Positions 1 to 9,830 of a DNA stretch of 64,000 nucleotides are shown here, in pieces. A model generated the notes under the pieces. That model did no database searches, was not told where the DNA came from, and worked only from the letters and a program-made list of their open reading frames with translations. Source of the DNA: JBLMYQ01 sp050258375 (GTDB taxonomy: Bacteria; Bacillota; Clostridia; Acetivibrionales; UBA4821); the NCBI GenBank assembly GCA_050258375.1, contig JBLMYQ010000063.1, positions 1 to 64,000 of the forward strand, written 5' to 3'. Within the stretch, counting starts at the first letter, position 1; the number at the start of each line of letters is the position of its first letter. Made by a program: the position numbers and the translations under genes.

Positions 1-306
1 GCTTAATTCACGATTTTTAAAAATTAAGTTCATGGCAGCAAAAGCTTTTTCGTTCTTAGCAAAAACAAGCAATCCTCCAGTCATGAAGTTTAGGTTGTTA
101 TGTGCAATGACAGTGAACTGAGAGCCAGTACTTGATAGATACTTGTTTACCAGACCTGCCATAGTGGGGCGAATTTTGCCCTCAACATAATTTGTTAAAA
201 TATTCGGTGGCTTTTCTACAATTAAAATGTTTTCGTCTTCATACACAATCCGTAGATACTGATTTTGTCCAAGAGCAACCTTTCTTCTTTCTGATGTCAT
301 CACCAT
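1..306 (-). CDS. RluA-like pseudouridine synthase, C-terminus cut off by window edge
   Basis: 102 codons are visible; the gene runs off the left edge. ATG at 306 follows AAGGAGG with 7-nt spacing (a second in-frame ATG at 300 fits less well). After a short basic leader the protein reads RIVYEDENILIVEKPPNIL, the first beta strands of RluA-type RNA pseudouridine synthases, and later GGLLVFAKNEKAFAAMN, which matches the segment after the catalytic loop. In the family the loop is HRLDxxTSG with an essential Asp. Here it reads HNNLNFMTGG, so the catalytic Asp is apparently Asn and the Arg is lost. It may be an inactive or repurposed paralogue. Family assignment is fairly secure; activity is doubtful. 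Confidence 0.7.
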   Translation of the reverse strand, partial: MVMTSERRKVALGQNQYLRIVYEDENILIVEKPPNILTNYVEGKIRPTMAGLVNKYLSSTGSQFTVIAHNNLNFMTGGLLVFAKNEKAFAAMNLIFKNRELS

Positions 307-617
307 AAAAAAACCTCCTTTAGATTTTTAATATAAAAATCCATCAATACTATAAGAAACCACCTTAAGATTAAATTTGAATTAATCTTAATATTAATAA
401 GAGACTATATTTAAAAAAGGATATTAAATTGATTATATTATAAAAGCAGATATAATGGCAACTATTTCTTAATTTTTATTAACTAATAATTCTTATTTAA
501 TTTGAATATTTTAAACAAGGATTTTTATTTCTTTTCAAAATTTAATTACATGATATAATTGTTTCAAAATAGAAGAGGTATTAATAGGCAAAAGCCTGGA
601 AAGGTAGGTTTTAAGTT
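307..617. other. AT-rich divergent intergenic region
   Basis: 311 bp lie between the divergent RluA-like gene and the Lrp-type regulator. It is very AT-rich and has no credible open reading frame. The only recognisable element is a sigma-A-like promoter at 532-559 reading toward the regulator. No riboswitch or operator was recognised. Confidence 0.6.
532..559 (+). promoter_or_regulatory. putative sigma-A promoter for the regulator-aminotransferase operon
   Basis: TTTTCA (532-537), a 16-nt spacer, then TATAAT (554-559) with the extended -10 dinucleotide TG at 551-552. The -35 is weak, so the assignment rests on the extended -10 and its position about 55 nt before the start codon at 618. Confidence 0.4.
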
Positions 618-1097
618 ATGAAAGAAATACTTGAAATATTAGAGAAGGATCCAAGGATATCTGCAGAAAAGATTGCCGCAATGCTGGGAAGAAATATTGA
701 AGAAGTAAAGGCTGAGATTAAAAGGCTTGAAGATGAAAATATAATAGCCGGTTATACAACCGTTATAAATTGGGATAAGACAGAAAAAGAAACAGTCAAT
801 GCACTTATTGAGGTAAAGGTTACACCAACACGCGGACTGGGATTTGATAAGGTAGCTGCAAGAATCTATAACTTCCCGGAAGTGAAAGCTCTTTATTTAA
901 TGTCAGGAAGCTATGACTTTACAGTCTTAATAGAAGGTAAAACCATGAAAGAGGTTGCGCTTTTTGTTGCAGAAAAACTTGCACCTCTTGAATCTGTCAT
1001 GAGTACCGCAACTCATTTTGTATTGAAGAAATATAAGGATGATGGAGTAATCCTGCATGAAAAGATTGAAGATGACAGGGAGGTTATAACATTATGA
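618..1097 (+). CDS. Lrp/AsnC-family transcriptional regulator (AlaR/YugG-like)
   Basis: 159 aa. Residues 1-50 form a winged helix-turn-helix (ISAEKIAAMLGRNIEEVKAE). Residues about 65-140 form the alpha/beta RAM ligand-binding domain, including the glycine-containing LMSGSYDFTVLIEG strand-turn typical of Lrp proteins. The last four bases overlap the aminotransferase (ATGA), so the two are translationally coupled. In Bacillus subtilis the same order, an Lrp-type gene overlapping an aminotransferase, occurs as alaR-alaT (yugG-yugH). By that analogy this protein probably controls the pair in response to alanine or another amino acid. Family certain; ligand inferred. Confidence 0.85.
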   Translation: MKEILEILEKDPRISAEKIAAMLGRNIEEVKAEIKRLEDENIIAGYTTVINWDKTEKETVNALIEVKVTPTRGLGFDKVAARIYNFPEVKALYLMSGSYDFTVLIEGKTMKEVALFVAEKLAPLESVMSTATHFVLKKYKDDGVILHEKIEDDREVITL

Positions 1098-2266
1098 ACC
1101 TGATTGATAGAATCAATCCTGTCGTCAGGAATATACCCCCATCAGGTATCAGAAAATTTTTTGATGTTGTGACTGAAATGAAGGATGCAATATCGCTCGG
1201 AGTTGGAGAACCGGATTTTGTCACTCCCTGGAGGGTTAGAGAGGCAGGAATATATTCACTTGAAAAGGGACATACACATTATACTTCAAATTGGGGGCTG
1301 CCAGAGCTTAGAGAAGAAATCTCAAAATATGTATTTGAAAAATATAATCTTCAGTATGACCCTAAGGATGAAATAATAGTAACCGTAGGCGGAAGTGAAG
1401 GGATTGATATAGCGTTAAGGGCGCTTGTTGGAGCTGGGGATGAAGTTCTTGTTCAACAGCCATGCTTTGTTTCATATAAGCCCTGTGTTGAATTCTGCGG
1501 TGCACTTCCGGTTGTCATAGAAACCAAGGAAGAAAATCAATTTAAACTAACTGCAAAGGAACTCGAAGAGAAAATTACGCCCCGGACAAAGCTTTTAATA
1601 ATGTCATTCCCCAATAATCCTACCGGTGCTGTTATGACTAAGCAAGAACTTGAACCAATTGCAGAAGTAATTAAAAAGCATGATTTACTGGTTATTTCAG
1701 ATGAAATCTATAGTGAGCTGACATATGGATTTAGACATACTTCAATAGCAAGCTTGCCGGATATGAGAGATAGAACTATAGTTATAAATGGTTTTTCCAA
1801 AGCTTTTGCAATGACAGGATGGAGAATGGGGTATACCTGTGGTCATAAAGATATTACAGGAGCAATGTTTAAAATTCATCAGTATGCAATAATGTGCTCT
1901 CCGACAACCTCCCAGTATGCAGCGATTGAAGCACTGCGAAGCTGTGATGACGAGGTTGAAATGATGAACAGTGAGTATAACAATAGAAGAAGATTGATTA
2001 TTGATGGATTAAGGAAAGCTGGCTTGAAATGCTTTGAACCGCTTGGAGCTTTTTATGTCTTCCCATCCATAAAGGAAACAGGATTAAGCTCAGAGGCTTT
2101 TTGCGAAAGGTTGTTGATGGAAGAAAAGCTTGCTGTAGTTCCCGGCGGTGCCTTTGGAGATTGCGGGGAAGGATTTGTAAGAATGTCATATGCTTACTCG
2201 GTTGATACTATAAATTTAGCTTTAGAAAGAATAAACCGATTTATGAGAAGATTGGGGAACTATTAA
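1094..2266 (+). CDS. PLP-dependent class I/II aminotransferase (AlaT/PatA-like)
   Basis: 390 aa, the usual length for fold-type I aminotransferases. Visible landmarks are the substrate-side VGEPDF, the PLP-contacting NNPTGA, SDEIYSELTY, and NGFSKAFAMTGWRMGY, which holds the Schiff-base lysine at about residue 236. The gene starts inside the 3' end of the Lrp-type regulator. Members of this subgroup transfer amino groups between alanine, aromatic or branched-chain amino acids and 2-oxoacids. Pairing with an AlaR-like regulator suggests alanine transamination, but substrate cannot be read from sequence. Confidence 0.85.
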   Translation: MNLIDRINPVVRNIPPSGIRKFFDVVTEMKDAISLGVGEPDFVTPWRVREAGIYSLEKGHTHYTSNWGLPELREEISKYVFEKYNLQYDPKDEIIVTVGGSEGIDIALRALVGAGDEVLVQQPCFVSYKPCVEFCGALPVVIETKEENQFKLTAKELEEKITPRTKLLIMSFPNNPTGAVMTKQELEPIAEVIKKHDLLVISDEIYSELTYGFRHTSIASLPDMRDRTIVINGFSKAFAMTGWRMGYTCGHKDITGAMFKIHQYAIMCSPTTSQYAAIEALRSCDDEVEMMNSEYNNRRRLIIDGLRKAGLKCFEPLGAFYVFPSIKETGLSSEAFCERLLMEEKLAVVPGGAFGDCGEGFVRMSYAYSVDTINLALERINRFMRRLGNY

Positions 2267-2299
2267 TAAATTGTTTTTTCTTTATTTTATAAATAATTT

Positions 2300-2334
2300 A
2301 AAAGAGCGAAGGAATTATATCCTATCGCTCTTTT
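2300..2334. terminator. bidirectional rho-independent terminator
   Basis: A perfect 10-bp stem, AAAAGAGCGA (2300-2309) with TCGCTCTTTT (2325-2334), lies between the convergent aminotransferase and the minus-strand gene ending at 2341. A/T runs on both sides allow it to work in both directions. Confidence 0.75.
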
Positions 2335-2340
2335 ATTTGG

Positions 2341-2652
2341 TTAATTATTCAGTGTTACTGAGGGGATGGAACCTTCGAGTCCGCCCTTTCTTCTTGCAAA
2401 GGCTCCATGAATTACGATAGCGCCGAAGCTTTCAACTTCAAAGCTTCGGTATTCATCAGAAAACTTTTCCATAATAATAGAAGGAAGCTTTCTCACGAGC
2501 GTTTCCTTGATTACTTCAACGGACTTGGAAGGGACGGCTTTGGATGGGATGAGGATGTCAATATCGACATCTATCTCTTTGATAGGTTCTGCTTCACCTT
2601 TCTTTTTATAGCCCGTAATCTTAACGGCGAGGGTTATTCCGGTATTGCTCAT
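2341..2652 (-). CDS. small hypothetical protein
   Basis: 103 aa starting at the ATG at 2652, preceded by AAAGGAGG at good spacing; an upstream in-frame ATG at 2673 has no such site. The protein has no signal peptide or membrane helix. It alternates charged and hydrophobic residues (KEIDVDIDILIPSKAV) like a small beta-rich domain, and ends in a basic/Gly stretch (ARRKGG). I do not recognise the family. It stands alone between a terminator and a long upstream region containing a 15-bp palindrome. Expression is plausible from the strong ribosome binding site. Confidence 0.6.
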   Translation of the reverse strand: MSNTGITLAVKITGYKKKGEAEPIKEIDVDIDILIPSKAVPSKSVEVIKETLVRKLPSIIMEKFSDEYRSFEVESFGAIVIHGAFARRKGGLEGSIPSVTLNN

Positions 2653-3318
2653 TACATTACCTCCTTTAAACATCTTTTTTAAAAGTCAATTTTCCTCTCC
2701 TTTCAAAATGTCCTATAGCGTAGGAATTTCCTACACACCAAAAACTAACATCCCAGACAATGCTTACTCTAAATAAAAATATATAATACTTCAATTATAA
2801 TGTGATAAAAATAGCATGTCAAATAATTGTTAAGTAAATGGAAAATATTAATATTCTTTAAATTTTAAAATATACGAAACGATACTGAAATGTAAATTTT
2901 GCTTGTATTTTGTCGAAAAATAAGATATAAATATATATGAAGTATATTATATTTTAGCTATAAGTAACTATCAGCCAAATATTAACATTGCAGGGCGGCT
3001 TGATTTTTTAATACAATATAATTATAGTTAGTTGTTCTATTATATAAACATCTTTTTTCCCATTTTTCGAATATATATTTTCCTTAAAAAATTCTAATTT
3101 AAGATTAGTTAATATGTAGAAAGCCCTACATTGCTAGTTCTGTTTTGCTTTATAGAATTATACCATTATTGTCTGATTCAAAGATTTGAAATGATATACA
3201 TATTTAAGGAGGTGCAAGCTTAATAGAAGGGTTGGATGATTTATTATCAAAAAATGAAATGTAATAATGAAACGCTTTTATTATCTGTTAAAAACACTAA
3301 AGTAAAGGAGAATACGAA
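2653..3318. other. long AT-rich intergenic region with a short palindrome
   Basis: 666 bp between the divergent small gene and the chemoreceptor. GTAGGAATTTCCTAC at 2720-2734 is a perfect palindrome (7-bp arms, 1-nt centre) about 70 bp upstream of the small gene and could be an operator. A strong Shine-Dalgarno sequence at 3207-3212 is followed by no start codon at proper spacing and only a short open fragment ending at 3264. No sigma-D promoter or cyclic-di-GMP riboswitch could be recognised ahead of the chemoreceptor. Confidence 0.5.
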
Positions 3319-5313
3319 ATGTTAAACTTAAAAAGTATAAAAATGAAAATATTAATGCCTGTATTAGGGGTTGTATTTATCGGGTTTATAGTTATAGTTG
3401 CAATGGTATATATAATAGCAGGTGATGAAATAAAAAGAGATATTGACCAAATAAGTACTGCTAAGGTTCAAAAGCTTGCAAATATGTGTGACTATAAAAT
3501 TAAAAGCTATAAGGAACAAAATCAGTTGATTGCAGAATTACAAGATGTAAAAGTTGGTATTAAAAATAATAAACTTTTTAATGGCAATAAAAAATTGATA
3601 AAGAAAATATTGGAGTTATGCCCGGAAGCAGGAGATTTTGCTATAGCAGATGTTAACGGTAACATGATTTCATATGCTGGAACAAAAGCAAATATTGCTA
3701 GCAGAGATTACTTTCAGAAAGCAATAAAAGGTCAAATAGCTGTATCGCCTCCGATACAATCCAAATCAACAGGAGGGTTGATTATTACCTGCGCAGGTCC
3801 GGTACGAGACGATAACGGAAAAATTATCGGTGTATTCATTAACGGAGTCACTTTAAACAGCTTATCTGATATTATTAATCAAGAAAAATTCGGAGACACT
3901 GGTTATGCTTACGTTATTGATAATACTGGATTAATTATTGCACACCCGGATAAAAACAAAATTATGGTAGAAAACCTTATTAATAGTTCTGATCCTAGGT
4001 TGATATCAGCTACAAGAAAGATGATTAATGAAGAAACTGGAATTGCGTCATATTCTTATAACGGTTCAGAAAAAATATCCTGCTTTGGACCTGTTAAATC
4101 AACAGGATGGAGTATTGCAGTTTCAGCACCTAGAAACGAAGTATATACGAATATCCGATTGGTTACTACATTGCTAATATATGTAAGCGTATTGCTGGCT
4201 GTTATTATTACTATTGTAATTATCATAAGTATTGGAATGGCTGTAAAGCCAATACAAAAAATGGTCAAAATTACAGAAGAAATTGCTGGTGGAAATTTAA
4301 TAGAAAAGGCTGATGTAAAAAGCAATGATGAAATAGGTAGTATGGCTTTGGCCTTAAATAATATGAGTGGAAATTTAAAAGGAGCTATAAATCGAATTAA
4401 GGATTCTGCAATGGATGTATTAGGTGCAAGTGAAAAGCTGGCTGCTTCAACTGAAGAGTCAGGAGCCTCAATGGAAGAAATTGCAGCAGGTGTAAACAGT
4501 ATTGCCAGAGGAATGGTTGACAATTCCAGGAATATTGTTAATGCTACGAAGAATGTTGAAAAAGTGGCTAATACGGCTGAAGAGGTTGCTATTTCATGTA
4601 AAGAGCTGGCTGAAGAAAGTAAAAAGGTTAGAAATGATGCATTTAATGGCGGTGACTCAGTAAAACAGGTTCTAAATTCTGTTGATGAAATAAATAGCTC
4701 GTCCAAGGAAGTCGAAATCGTAATAAATGAACTCGGAAAGCTTTCTCAAGAAATCGGGGAAATAATTGAGATTATTACTGCAATATCAACCCAGACAAAC
4801 CTTCTTTCACTTAATGCAGCTATTGAAGCTGCAAGAGCAGGAGAAGCAGGAAGAGGCTTCTCGGTGGTTGCTGAAGAAATCAGAAAACTAGCCGCAGGAA
4901 GCAGTGATGCGGCAAAAGATATCACTAAACTGATACTAGATGTTCAAAGAAAAACAAGTAATGCAGTAAACAAGATGCAGGATGGAGCCCAAAAGGCTGA
5001 AGAAGGACTAAAAAAAGCCACTGATGCAAGTGAATATATTCAAGGAATTATTAACTCTATAGACAATATTTCAAAGAGGATAGTTGAAATATCAAAATCT
5101 GTAAATCAGCAGGCAGATATTTCAAAGCAGATGAATGATGCAATGGTAAATATATTAAATGTAACCGAAGCTACATCTTCAAGTTCACAGCAAATGAGTG
5201 CAAGTGTAGAAGAACAAACCTCGGTATTCCAAGAGCTTGGTAATATTGCTTCTGAACTATCCAAATCTGCGGCATCTTTGAATGATATGTTTAGTAAGTT
5301 TAAGACTGAATGA
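3319..5313 (+). CDS. methyl-accepting chemotaxis protein with dCache sensor
   Basis: 664 aa with a GGAG site before the ATG. TM1 spans about 10-34. The extracellular region 35-275 has dCache features ([28 protein letters not shown]), typical of receptors for amino acids or other small ligands. TM2 is about 280-308, followed by HAMP (310-362). The long helical signalling domain contains the hairpin tip [17 protein letters not shown] (about 493-509) that contacts CheA and CheW. No C-terminal CheR-tethering pentapeptide is seen. It is monocistronic, bounded by a terminator, and no other chemotaxis gene is nearby. Ligand unknown. Confidence 0.93.
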   Translation: MLNLKSIKMKILMPVLGVVFIGFIVIVAMVYIIAGDEIKRDIDQISTAKVQKLANMCDYKIKSYKEQNQLIAELQDVKVGIKNNKLFNGNKKLIKKILELCPEAGDFAIADVNGNMISYAGTKANIASRDYFQKAIKGQIAVSPPIQSKSTGGLIITCAGPVRDDNGKIIGVFINGVTLNSLSDIINQEKFGDTGYAYVIDNTGLIIAHPDKNKIMVENLINSSDPRLISATRKMINEETGIASYSYNGSEKISCFGPVKSTGWSIAVSAPRNEVYTNIRLVTTLLIYVSVLLAVIITIVIIISIGMAVKPIQKMVKITEEIAGGNLIEKADVKSNDEIGSMALALNNMSGNLKGAINRIKDSAMDVLGASEKLAASTEESGASMEEIAAGVNSIARGMVDNSRNIVNATKNVEKVANTAEEVAISCKELAEESKKVRNDAFNGGDSVKQVLNSVDEINSSSKEVEIVINELGKLSQEIGEIIEIITAISTQTNLLSLNAAIEAARAGEAGRGFSVVAEEIRKLAAGSSDAAKDITKLILDVQRKTSNAVNKMQDGAQKAEEGLKKATDASEYIQGIINSIDNISKRIVEISKSVNQQADISKQMNDAMVNILNVTEATSSSSQQMSASVEEQTSVFQELGNIASELSKSAASLNDMFSKFKTE

Positions 5314-5342
5314 AGTAATTTATAAGACCGGCCATAAATTCG

Positions 5343-5375
5343 AAACCCTTCGGAGTAAAATCTGAAGGGTTTTTG
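5343..5375 (+). terminator. rho-independent terminator after the chemoreceptor
   Basis: AAACCCTTC (5343-5351) pairs with GAAGGGTTT (5364-5372) and is followed by T residues, 30 nt after the stop codon. Confidence 0.8.
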
Positions 5376-5472
5376 GCATTTAAGCTAGGTCTTGAATCTT
5401 TATTTGTCATAACCATATGATTGAATGCATAGACTTTATACATGAAAATGTACAAGACTATGAGGGATGAAT

Positions 5473-6246
5473 ATGAAAATTTTCGTTATAAAGGCTAAAA
5501 ATTTCTATTCGATTTGTGGATTGCTTGCTTTGTGTGTAACTGCACTTTTCTTGGGAGGATTAGTTTTGACTAATGCCGCTCAGGTGTTTACCCAGTCTTC
5601 ACAAAAGCTGCCTGTATATAGTGTTGAAACAAATGATAAGAAGGTTTCTATTACCTTTGATTGCGCATGGGGAGCTAATGATATACCAAATATTCTAAAC
5701 ACCTTAAAACAAGAAAAGGTTAAAGCAACCTTTTTTCTTGTTGGAGAATGGCTTGATAAGTTCCCAAATGAATCTAAAGCAATCGCTGCAGGAGGACATG
5801 ATATTGGGAATCATTCTGATGCACACTTAAGAATGTCTCAGCTTTCAGTAAACAGCATGCAAGCGGATATAGCAAATGCAAATGCCAAAATTGAAAAATT
5901 AACAGGACAAAAGTGCATACTGTTCCGGGCACCATATGGGGATTTTGATGAAAGATTAGTAAAGGTTGCGGCAGGAAACGGGCAGTACACAATTCAGTGG
6001 GATGTTGACAGTTTGGACTGGAAGAATATTTCAGCCGGAAATATTTGCGAAAGGGTAATGAAAAAAGTGAAAAACGGTTCAATAATACTTTTGCACAATG
6101 ATACAAAATTTACAGCAATAGCATTGCCAACGCTTATTAAAAATTTAAAAAATGCAGGGTACAGCTTGGTGCCTGTTTCGGAATTGATTTACAGGGATAA
6201 TTATTATATGGATTATACAGGAAGGCAGCATTCCAAAAAATTATGA
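5473..6246 (+). CDS. sporulation-type polysaccharide deacetylase (PdaB-like)
   Basis: 257 aa. The ATG at 5473 is 6 nt from GAGGG; an ATG at 5467 abuts it and is less likely. A hydrophobic N-terminal helix (about 12-35) anchors or exports the protein. The NodB-homology domain follows: motif 1 TFDCAWGAND, with the DxxWG form seen in PdaB/YlxY-like proteins, motif 2 GHDIGNHSDAH (metal-binding H-x3-H), motif 3 RAPYGDF, DVDSLDW and IILLHND. It most likely deacetylates N-acetyl sugars of spore cortex or cell-wall peptidoglycan. The neighbours do not help. Family is certain; PdaB orthology is inferred from motif 1 and length. Confidence 0.82.
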   Translation: MKIFVIKAKNFYSICGLLALCVTALFLGGLVLTNAAQVFTQSSQKLPVYSVETNDKKVSITFDCAWGANDIPNILNTLKQEKVKATFFLVGEWLDKFPNESKAIAAGGHDIGNHSDAHLRMSQLSVNSMQADIANANAKIEKLTGQKCILFRAPYGDFDERLVKVAAGNGQYTIQWDVDSLDWKNISAGNICERVMKKVKNGSIILLHNDTKFTAIALPTLIKNLKNAGYSLVPVSELIYRDNYYMDYTGRQHSKKL

Positions 6247-6390
6247 ACTAATAGATGTTAACTCAATTTAAATACAAGGGTATATTTTTTAAAAATAAGT
6301 TCATTAGATTTTTAAAAAAGCCCTAATCTCTTGGGAAAGATATTTCAATTGAGGGCTATAATATTTTATACTTAAAATTGTTATATTGTA

Positions 6391-6418
6391 TTGTAAAATA
6401 TAGCAAATATAGTACAAT
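6391..6418 (+). promoter_or_regulatory. putative promoter for the SLH protein pair
   Basis: TTGTAA (6391-6396), a 16-nt spacer and TACAAT (6413-6418), about 45 nt upstream of the start codon of the first SLH protein. Both hexamers are one to two bases off consensus. Confidence 0.4.
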
Positions 6419-6462
6419 TATGAACACAAGTTATAAATTAAATTACAGGAAGGATAAGTCGA

Positions 6463-9400
6463 ATGGAAAAGAAATTAGGTAAAATTAAAATTTTATTATG
6501 GTCTTTTTTGGTTGTGACTGGAATTACTTTGGGTGTACCATTATCGGCGAGTGCAGCGGCTTTAGGACAAGCTGATTTTGCAGCGGCGCAGGGAGGTACA
6601 CTTACATTAACAGATAATTCCAGCATTGCGGGTAATATATCAATAACAGATAATATAACAATTGCTACCAATGGCGGAGATTATACATTAAATACGGGCG
6701 AATTTAAAATCTTTGTAGCAGGAAACAATGTCAAATTGACAATTGAAAATCATGTAACAATCACTGGAAATGGAGCTAATGGGGTTGTTGCATCGAATAA
6801 TAATGGAGAAATCGTTATGAACAGCGGTTCGGCTGTAACGTCAACAGGAAATAATGGATTTGCTATTTATGTAGGTGGAAATGGAAAAGCTATGATTAAT
6901 GGAGGGACGATAACTGCACAGGGAGCTAATACAGATATAGATGTAGAAAATCCATTGGGCGCAGCTGCAATAACTTATGGTGGTGGTACTTTAACAATCA
7001 AGGGAACATCAGTGGTGAATGCAAATGGGGCAAATGGCATGGCAGTAAGTGTTAGCCACGGTAGTAGTCTTTACATACAAGATTCGCCTGATATCAATGC
7101 TGCAGGTACTGAAGGTATCGGTGTAGCAGTAGGATTGGGTGGAGCAGCGAATATTACAGGTGGTACAATTGATGCAACGGCTGCGGGAGTAAAGGGAGAA
7201 TCAGAGGATGGTAATGCTAAAGCTATCGTGGATATATCTGGAGGTAATATTTGTGCTACAGGGGCTGATGCGATAGGAATTTGGGCTGATAAACAAACGA
7301 ATCTAACTCTGCATGGAAATGCGCAGATTCTTGCTACTGGCGCAGATGCAGCGGGAGTGAGAGTGGCTGGGGTTGATGGGCTGCCCGGAGCTTCTGAAAA
7401 TATAGAGGCATCAATATCTGGAACAGTTGCTATCACTGCTGATGGAGCAGGGGCGAAAGGTTTATATGTGCTTGCTACTGGACAAGGCGGAGTTGTTGTT
7501 TGCGGAAATGTTACAATAAATACAAACGAGGCAAATTCAGTTGCCGTAGATTCATATGGATTTGGAACTGTAAATATAGAAGATAATGTACATATAAATG
7601 CAGCGGGGACAGATAATATAGGTGTTTCAGCGCAACACGGAGGGGCTGTTATCATTGATGCAAAGGGAGGAACACTTAATATTTCTGCTGCAAAGGTTGG
7701 TGCATCGGTAGGAGTAGGAGGCAGAATACAAGCAGATGAAGGAACGATGACTGCTCAAACAGGTTTTGAAATAATTGCAGAAAGTGAGCTTATGGCTTGG
7801 GCAAGAACGAATATATCAAGCGGATTTACCTTGGATACAAATGGTGGAACAGATGTTTACATGAGAGGAAGTGCGGCGTATTCTGATGTCAGTGCAGCTG
7901 TTTATGGAACTGGAATAAAAGCTCCTTGCGATATATTTGTGCCTACTGGTACAACTTTTGAAAACATAGGACTTCCTGATACAATAGGAACCAGGACTTC
8001 TATGGTAGAGGTAACTTGGTCACAAGGAAATTATTCGGGTAATAATCAAGATAATTCGAGTAAAAAATACATAATAGAAGGAACGGTACAAAATGTGAAC
8101 AGCATGGGAAATGCTACAATTCACAATATAAAAGTAGGTGCTGTAGTAACAGTTGGAACGCCTAACTATAGTGATTTGGCTGGATTTGAATGGGCGAAGG
8201 ATGCTATCATGGCACTTAGAGCTTCGAGGATAATGAACGGAACAAGCGATACACAATTTTCACCGGATGGTTTTATAGAACGTGCTGATTTTGCGGTTGT
8301 ATTATGCAGAGCATTTAAATTTCCAATTGAAGATAAACCGTCAAGTTTTCCGGATGATATTAATATTTGGAACTTTCATAACCCAGAAAAGGTGCCATAC
8401 ATAGAGGCTGCAAAAGGACTATTCTATACGCCAGACAGCACATTTTATCCAGACAGTAAATTAACAAAAGAAGATATAACATACTGTTTAGTAAAAGCTT
8501 TAGGGCTTAGTGCAAACAATCAGGAAATGCAAGCAGCTATGGAGAGTGCGGCAATAAAATACTATAAAGATTGGGCAAATGTAGGAAATGGATATAAAGA
8601 AGCAGTAGCATTAGCGACTAGTCGAGGCTTTATCATAGGAGATGGAAATGGACATTTTAATCCAAATAAAGAACTGAATCGTGCAGAAGCTGCGGTACTA
8701 TTATATCGTGCCCTTACTTTTGGTGGTGGTGCCGGGAGTGGAATGTTCTCTGATGTAAAGCCGGGGGATTGGTATTATGAGGCTGTTATGAATGTTACGA
8801 ATAGAAAGATGATGAATGGATATGATGATGGAACGTTTAGACCTGATATAACCATGACAAATAGAGCGCTGCCGTACCTAGTAGCAAAGCTTTTAGGTAA
8901 AGATATAACGATACAGAATTATAATCCTATGGCTGATGCTGATGTAACAGATGCTTTGCCAAGTGATTTTGTGACAAATTATAATTCGATTAAAGATGAT
9001 TTCTTAAATCGCCAAACAATTGGCTATGTATTTGCACATTTATGTAATCTGACAATTCCTACGGATAATGGGGTAATAAGCGCAGCATTAGCACCTTTTG
9101 CTGATAGAACAGATGCGGATGCCAACTATGCTGAAGAGCTTGCTGCTATGGTAAATCAAGGATATATAAAAGGCATATATGACAATAATGAATTAAGGTT
9201 ATATCCAAAGGGCTATGTAACACGTGCAGAACTCGCTGTATTTGTGGTCGAAGCTTTACCAACAAATGGAGCTGCGAAAAATGTGGCAGGGCAAGTATTT
9301 TCAGATGTAGCAGCAGCAGATTGGTTTTATGATGGAGTAATGAATCTTTATAATAGAGGAATTATATGTGGTTATGAAGATGGAACATTTAGACCAAATG

Positions 9401-9828
9401 AGGAGCTTGGAGTCGGAATTGCAGGACTCGTATATAGACACTTGAGTATTGATTGGACCAACTATCCAACCGTGAATAATGCGCAGGTTTTAGAGTACTT
9501 CCCAAATAACACATATGCATCGACAAGAGAAACTGCTGCTTATACAATTCTTAAAATCCTTGGGGTAGATGTGACAAATGTAAATGCAGATGCTATATTA
9601 GATGGATGCACTGACAAAGCTCAAATATCAGAAGCATGCAAAAAAGCAATGGCTTATATGATTAGTATAGGAGCACTTAAAGGAGACTCAGATGGAAAGC
9701 TAAATCCAGGTTCAACCCTCACTCGTGCCGAATTTGCAGTATTCTATGCAAGGGCATTAAATGGCGTAGATAAATCAAAGATGAACGACTATAAAACGAC
9801 AGTAGACTCAGTAAAAGGGGGGAACTAG
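6463..9828 (+). CDS. S-layer homology protein with beta-helix-like repeat region
   Basis: 1121 aa. A signal peptide ends near ASAAA (about 32). Residues 35-560 are Gly/Asn/Thr/Val-rich imperfect repeats (GGTLTI, INGGTITA, VNIEDNVHINAAG), consistent with a right-handed beta-helix passenger. From about 568 to the end the protein is a string of SLH-type motifs, several clear (FSDVKPGDWYYEAV, NGYDDGTFRPD, TRAELAVF) and others degenerate. That is far more than the usual three. SLH modules bind pyruvylated secondary cell-wall polymer, so this is a surface protein. The next gene starts 2 nt after the stop and also carries SLH motifs, so they are co-expressed. Confidence 0.88.
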   Translation: MEKKLGKIKILLWSFLVVTGITLGVPLSASAAALGQADFAAAQGGTLTLTDNSSIAGNISITDNITIATNGGDYTLNTGEFKIFVAGNNVKLTIENHVTITGNGANGVVASNNNGEIVMNSGSAVTSTGNNGFAIYVGGNGKAMINGGTITAQGANTDIDVENPLGAAAITYGGGTLTIKGTSVVNANGANGMAVSVSHGSSLYIQDSPDINAAGTEGIGVAVGLGGAANITGGTIDATAAGVKGESEDGNAKAIVDISGGNICATGADAIGIWADKQTNLTLHGNAQILATGADAAGVRVAGVDGLPGASENIEASISGTVAITADGAGAKGLYVLATGQGGVVVCGNVTINTNEANSVAVDSYGFGTVNIEDNVHINAAGTDNIGVSAQHGGAVIIDAKGGTLNISAAKVGASVGVGGRIQADEGTMTAQTGFEIIAESELMAWARTNISSGFTLDTNGGTDVYMRGSAAYSDVSAAVYGTGIKAPCDIFVPTGTTFENIGLPDTIGTRTSMVEVTWSQGNYSGNNQDNSSKKYIIEGTVQNVNSMGNATIHNIKVGAVVTVGTPNYSDLAGFEWAKDAIMALRASRIMNGTSDTQFSPDGFIERADFAVVLCRAFKFPIEDKPSSFPDDINIWNFHNPEKVPYIEAAKGLFYTPDSTFYPDSKLTKEDITYCLVKALGLSANNQEMQAAMESAAIKYYKDWANVGNGYKEAVALATSRGFIIGDGNGHFNPNKELNRAEAAVLLYRALTFGGGAGSGMFSDVKPGDWYYEAVMNVTNRKMMNGYDDGTFRPDITMTNRALPYLVAKLLGKDITIQNYNPMADADVTDALPSDFVTNYNSIKDDFLNRQTIGYVFAHLCNLTIPTDNGVISAALAPFADRTDADANYAEELAAMVNQGYIKGIYDNNELRLYPKGYVTRAELAVFVVEALPTNGAAKNVAGQVFSDVAAADWFYDGVMNLYNRGIICGYEDGTFRPNEELGVGIAGLVYRHLSIDWTNYPTVNNAQVLEYFPNNTYASTRETAAYTILKILGVDVTNVNADAILDGCTDKAQISEACKKAMAYMISIGALKGDSDGKLNPGSTLTRAEFAVFYARALNGVDKSKMNDYKTTVDSVKGGN

Positions 9829-9830
9829 TG

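Noticed and set aside
2407..2682. 91-codon plus-strand frame opposite the small gene at 2341-2652
   Set aside because: Lies antisense to a gene with a much better ribosome binding site and has an unnatural composition.
3207..3264. Strong Shine-Dalgarno AGGAGG followed by a short open frame (…IEGLDDLLSKNEM) upstream of the chemoreceptor
   Set aside because: No ATG, GTG or TTG lies at usable spacing; the first TTG is 19 nt away. It may be a gene relic but cannot be supported as a CDS.
2653..3318. Possible cyclic-di-GMP riboswitch or sigma-D promoter ahead of the chemoreceptor
   Set aside because: The conserved riboswitch core and the TAAA / GCCGATAA promoter elements were looked for and not found.
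4056..4706. 216-codon minus-strand frame inside the chemoreceptor
   Set aside because: Mirror of the coding strand of a clear chemoreceptor; Ser/Ile/Phe-rich shadow composition.
7071..7655. 194-codon minus-strand frame inside the first SLH protein
   Set aside because: Low-complexity Ala/Pro/Ser shadow of the Gly/Ala-rich coding strand.
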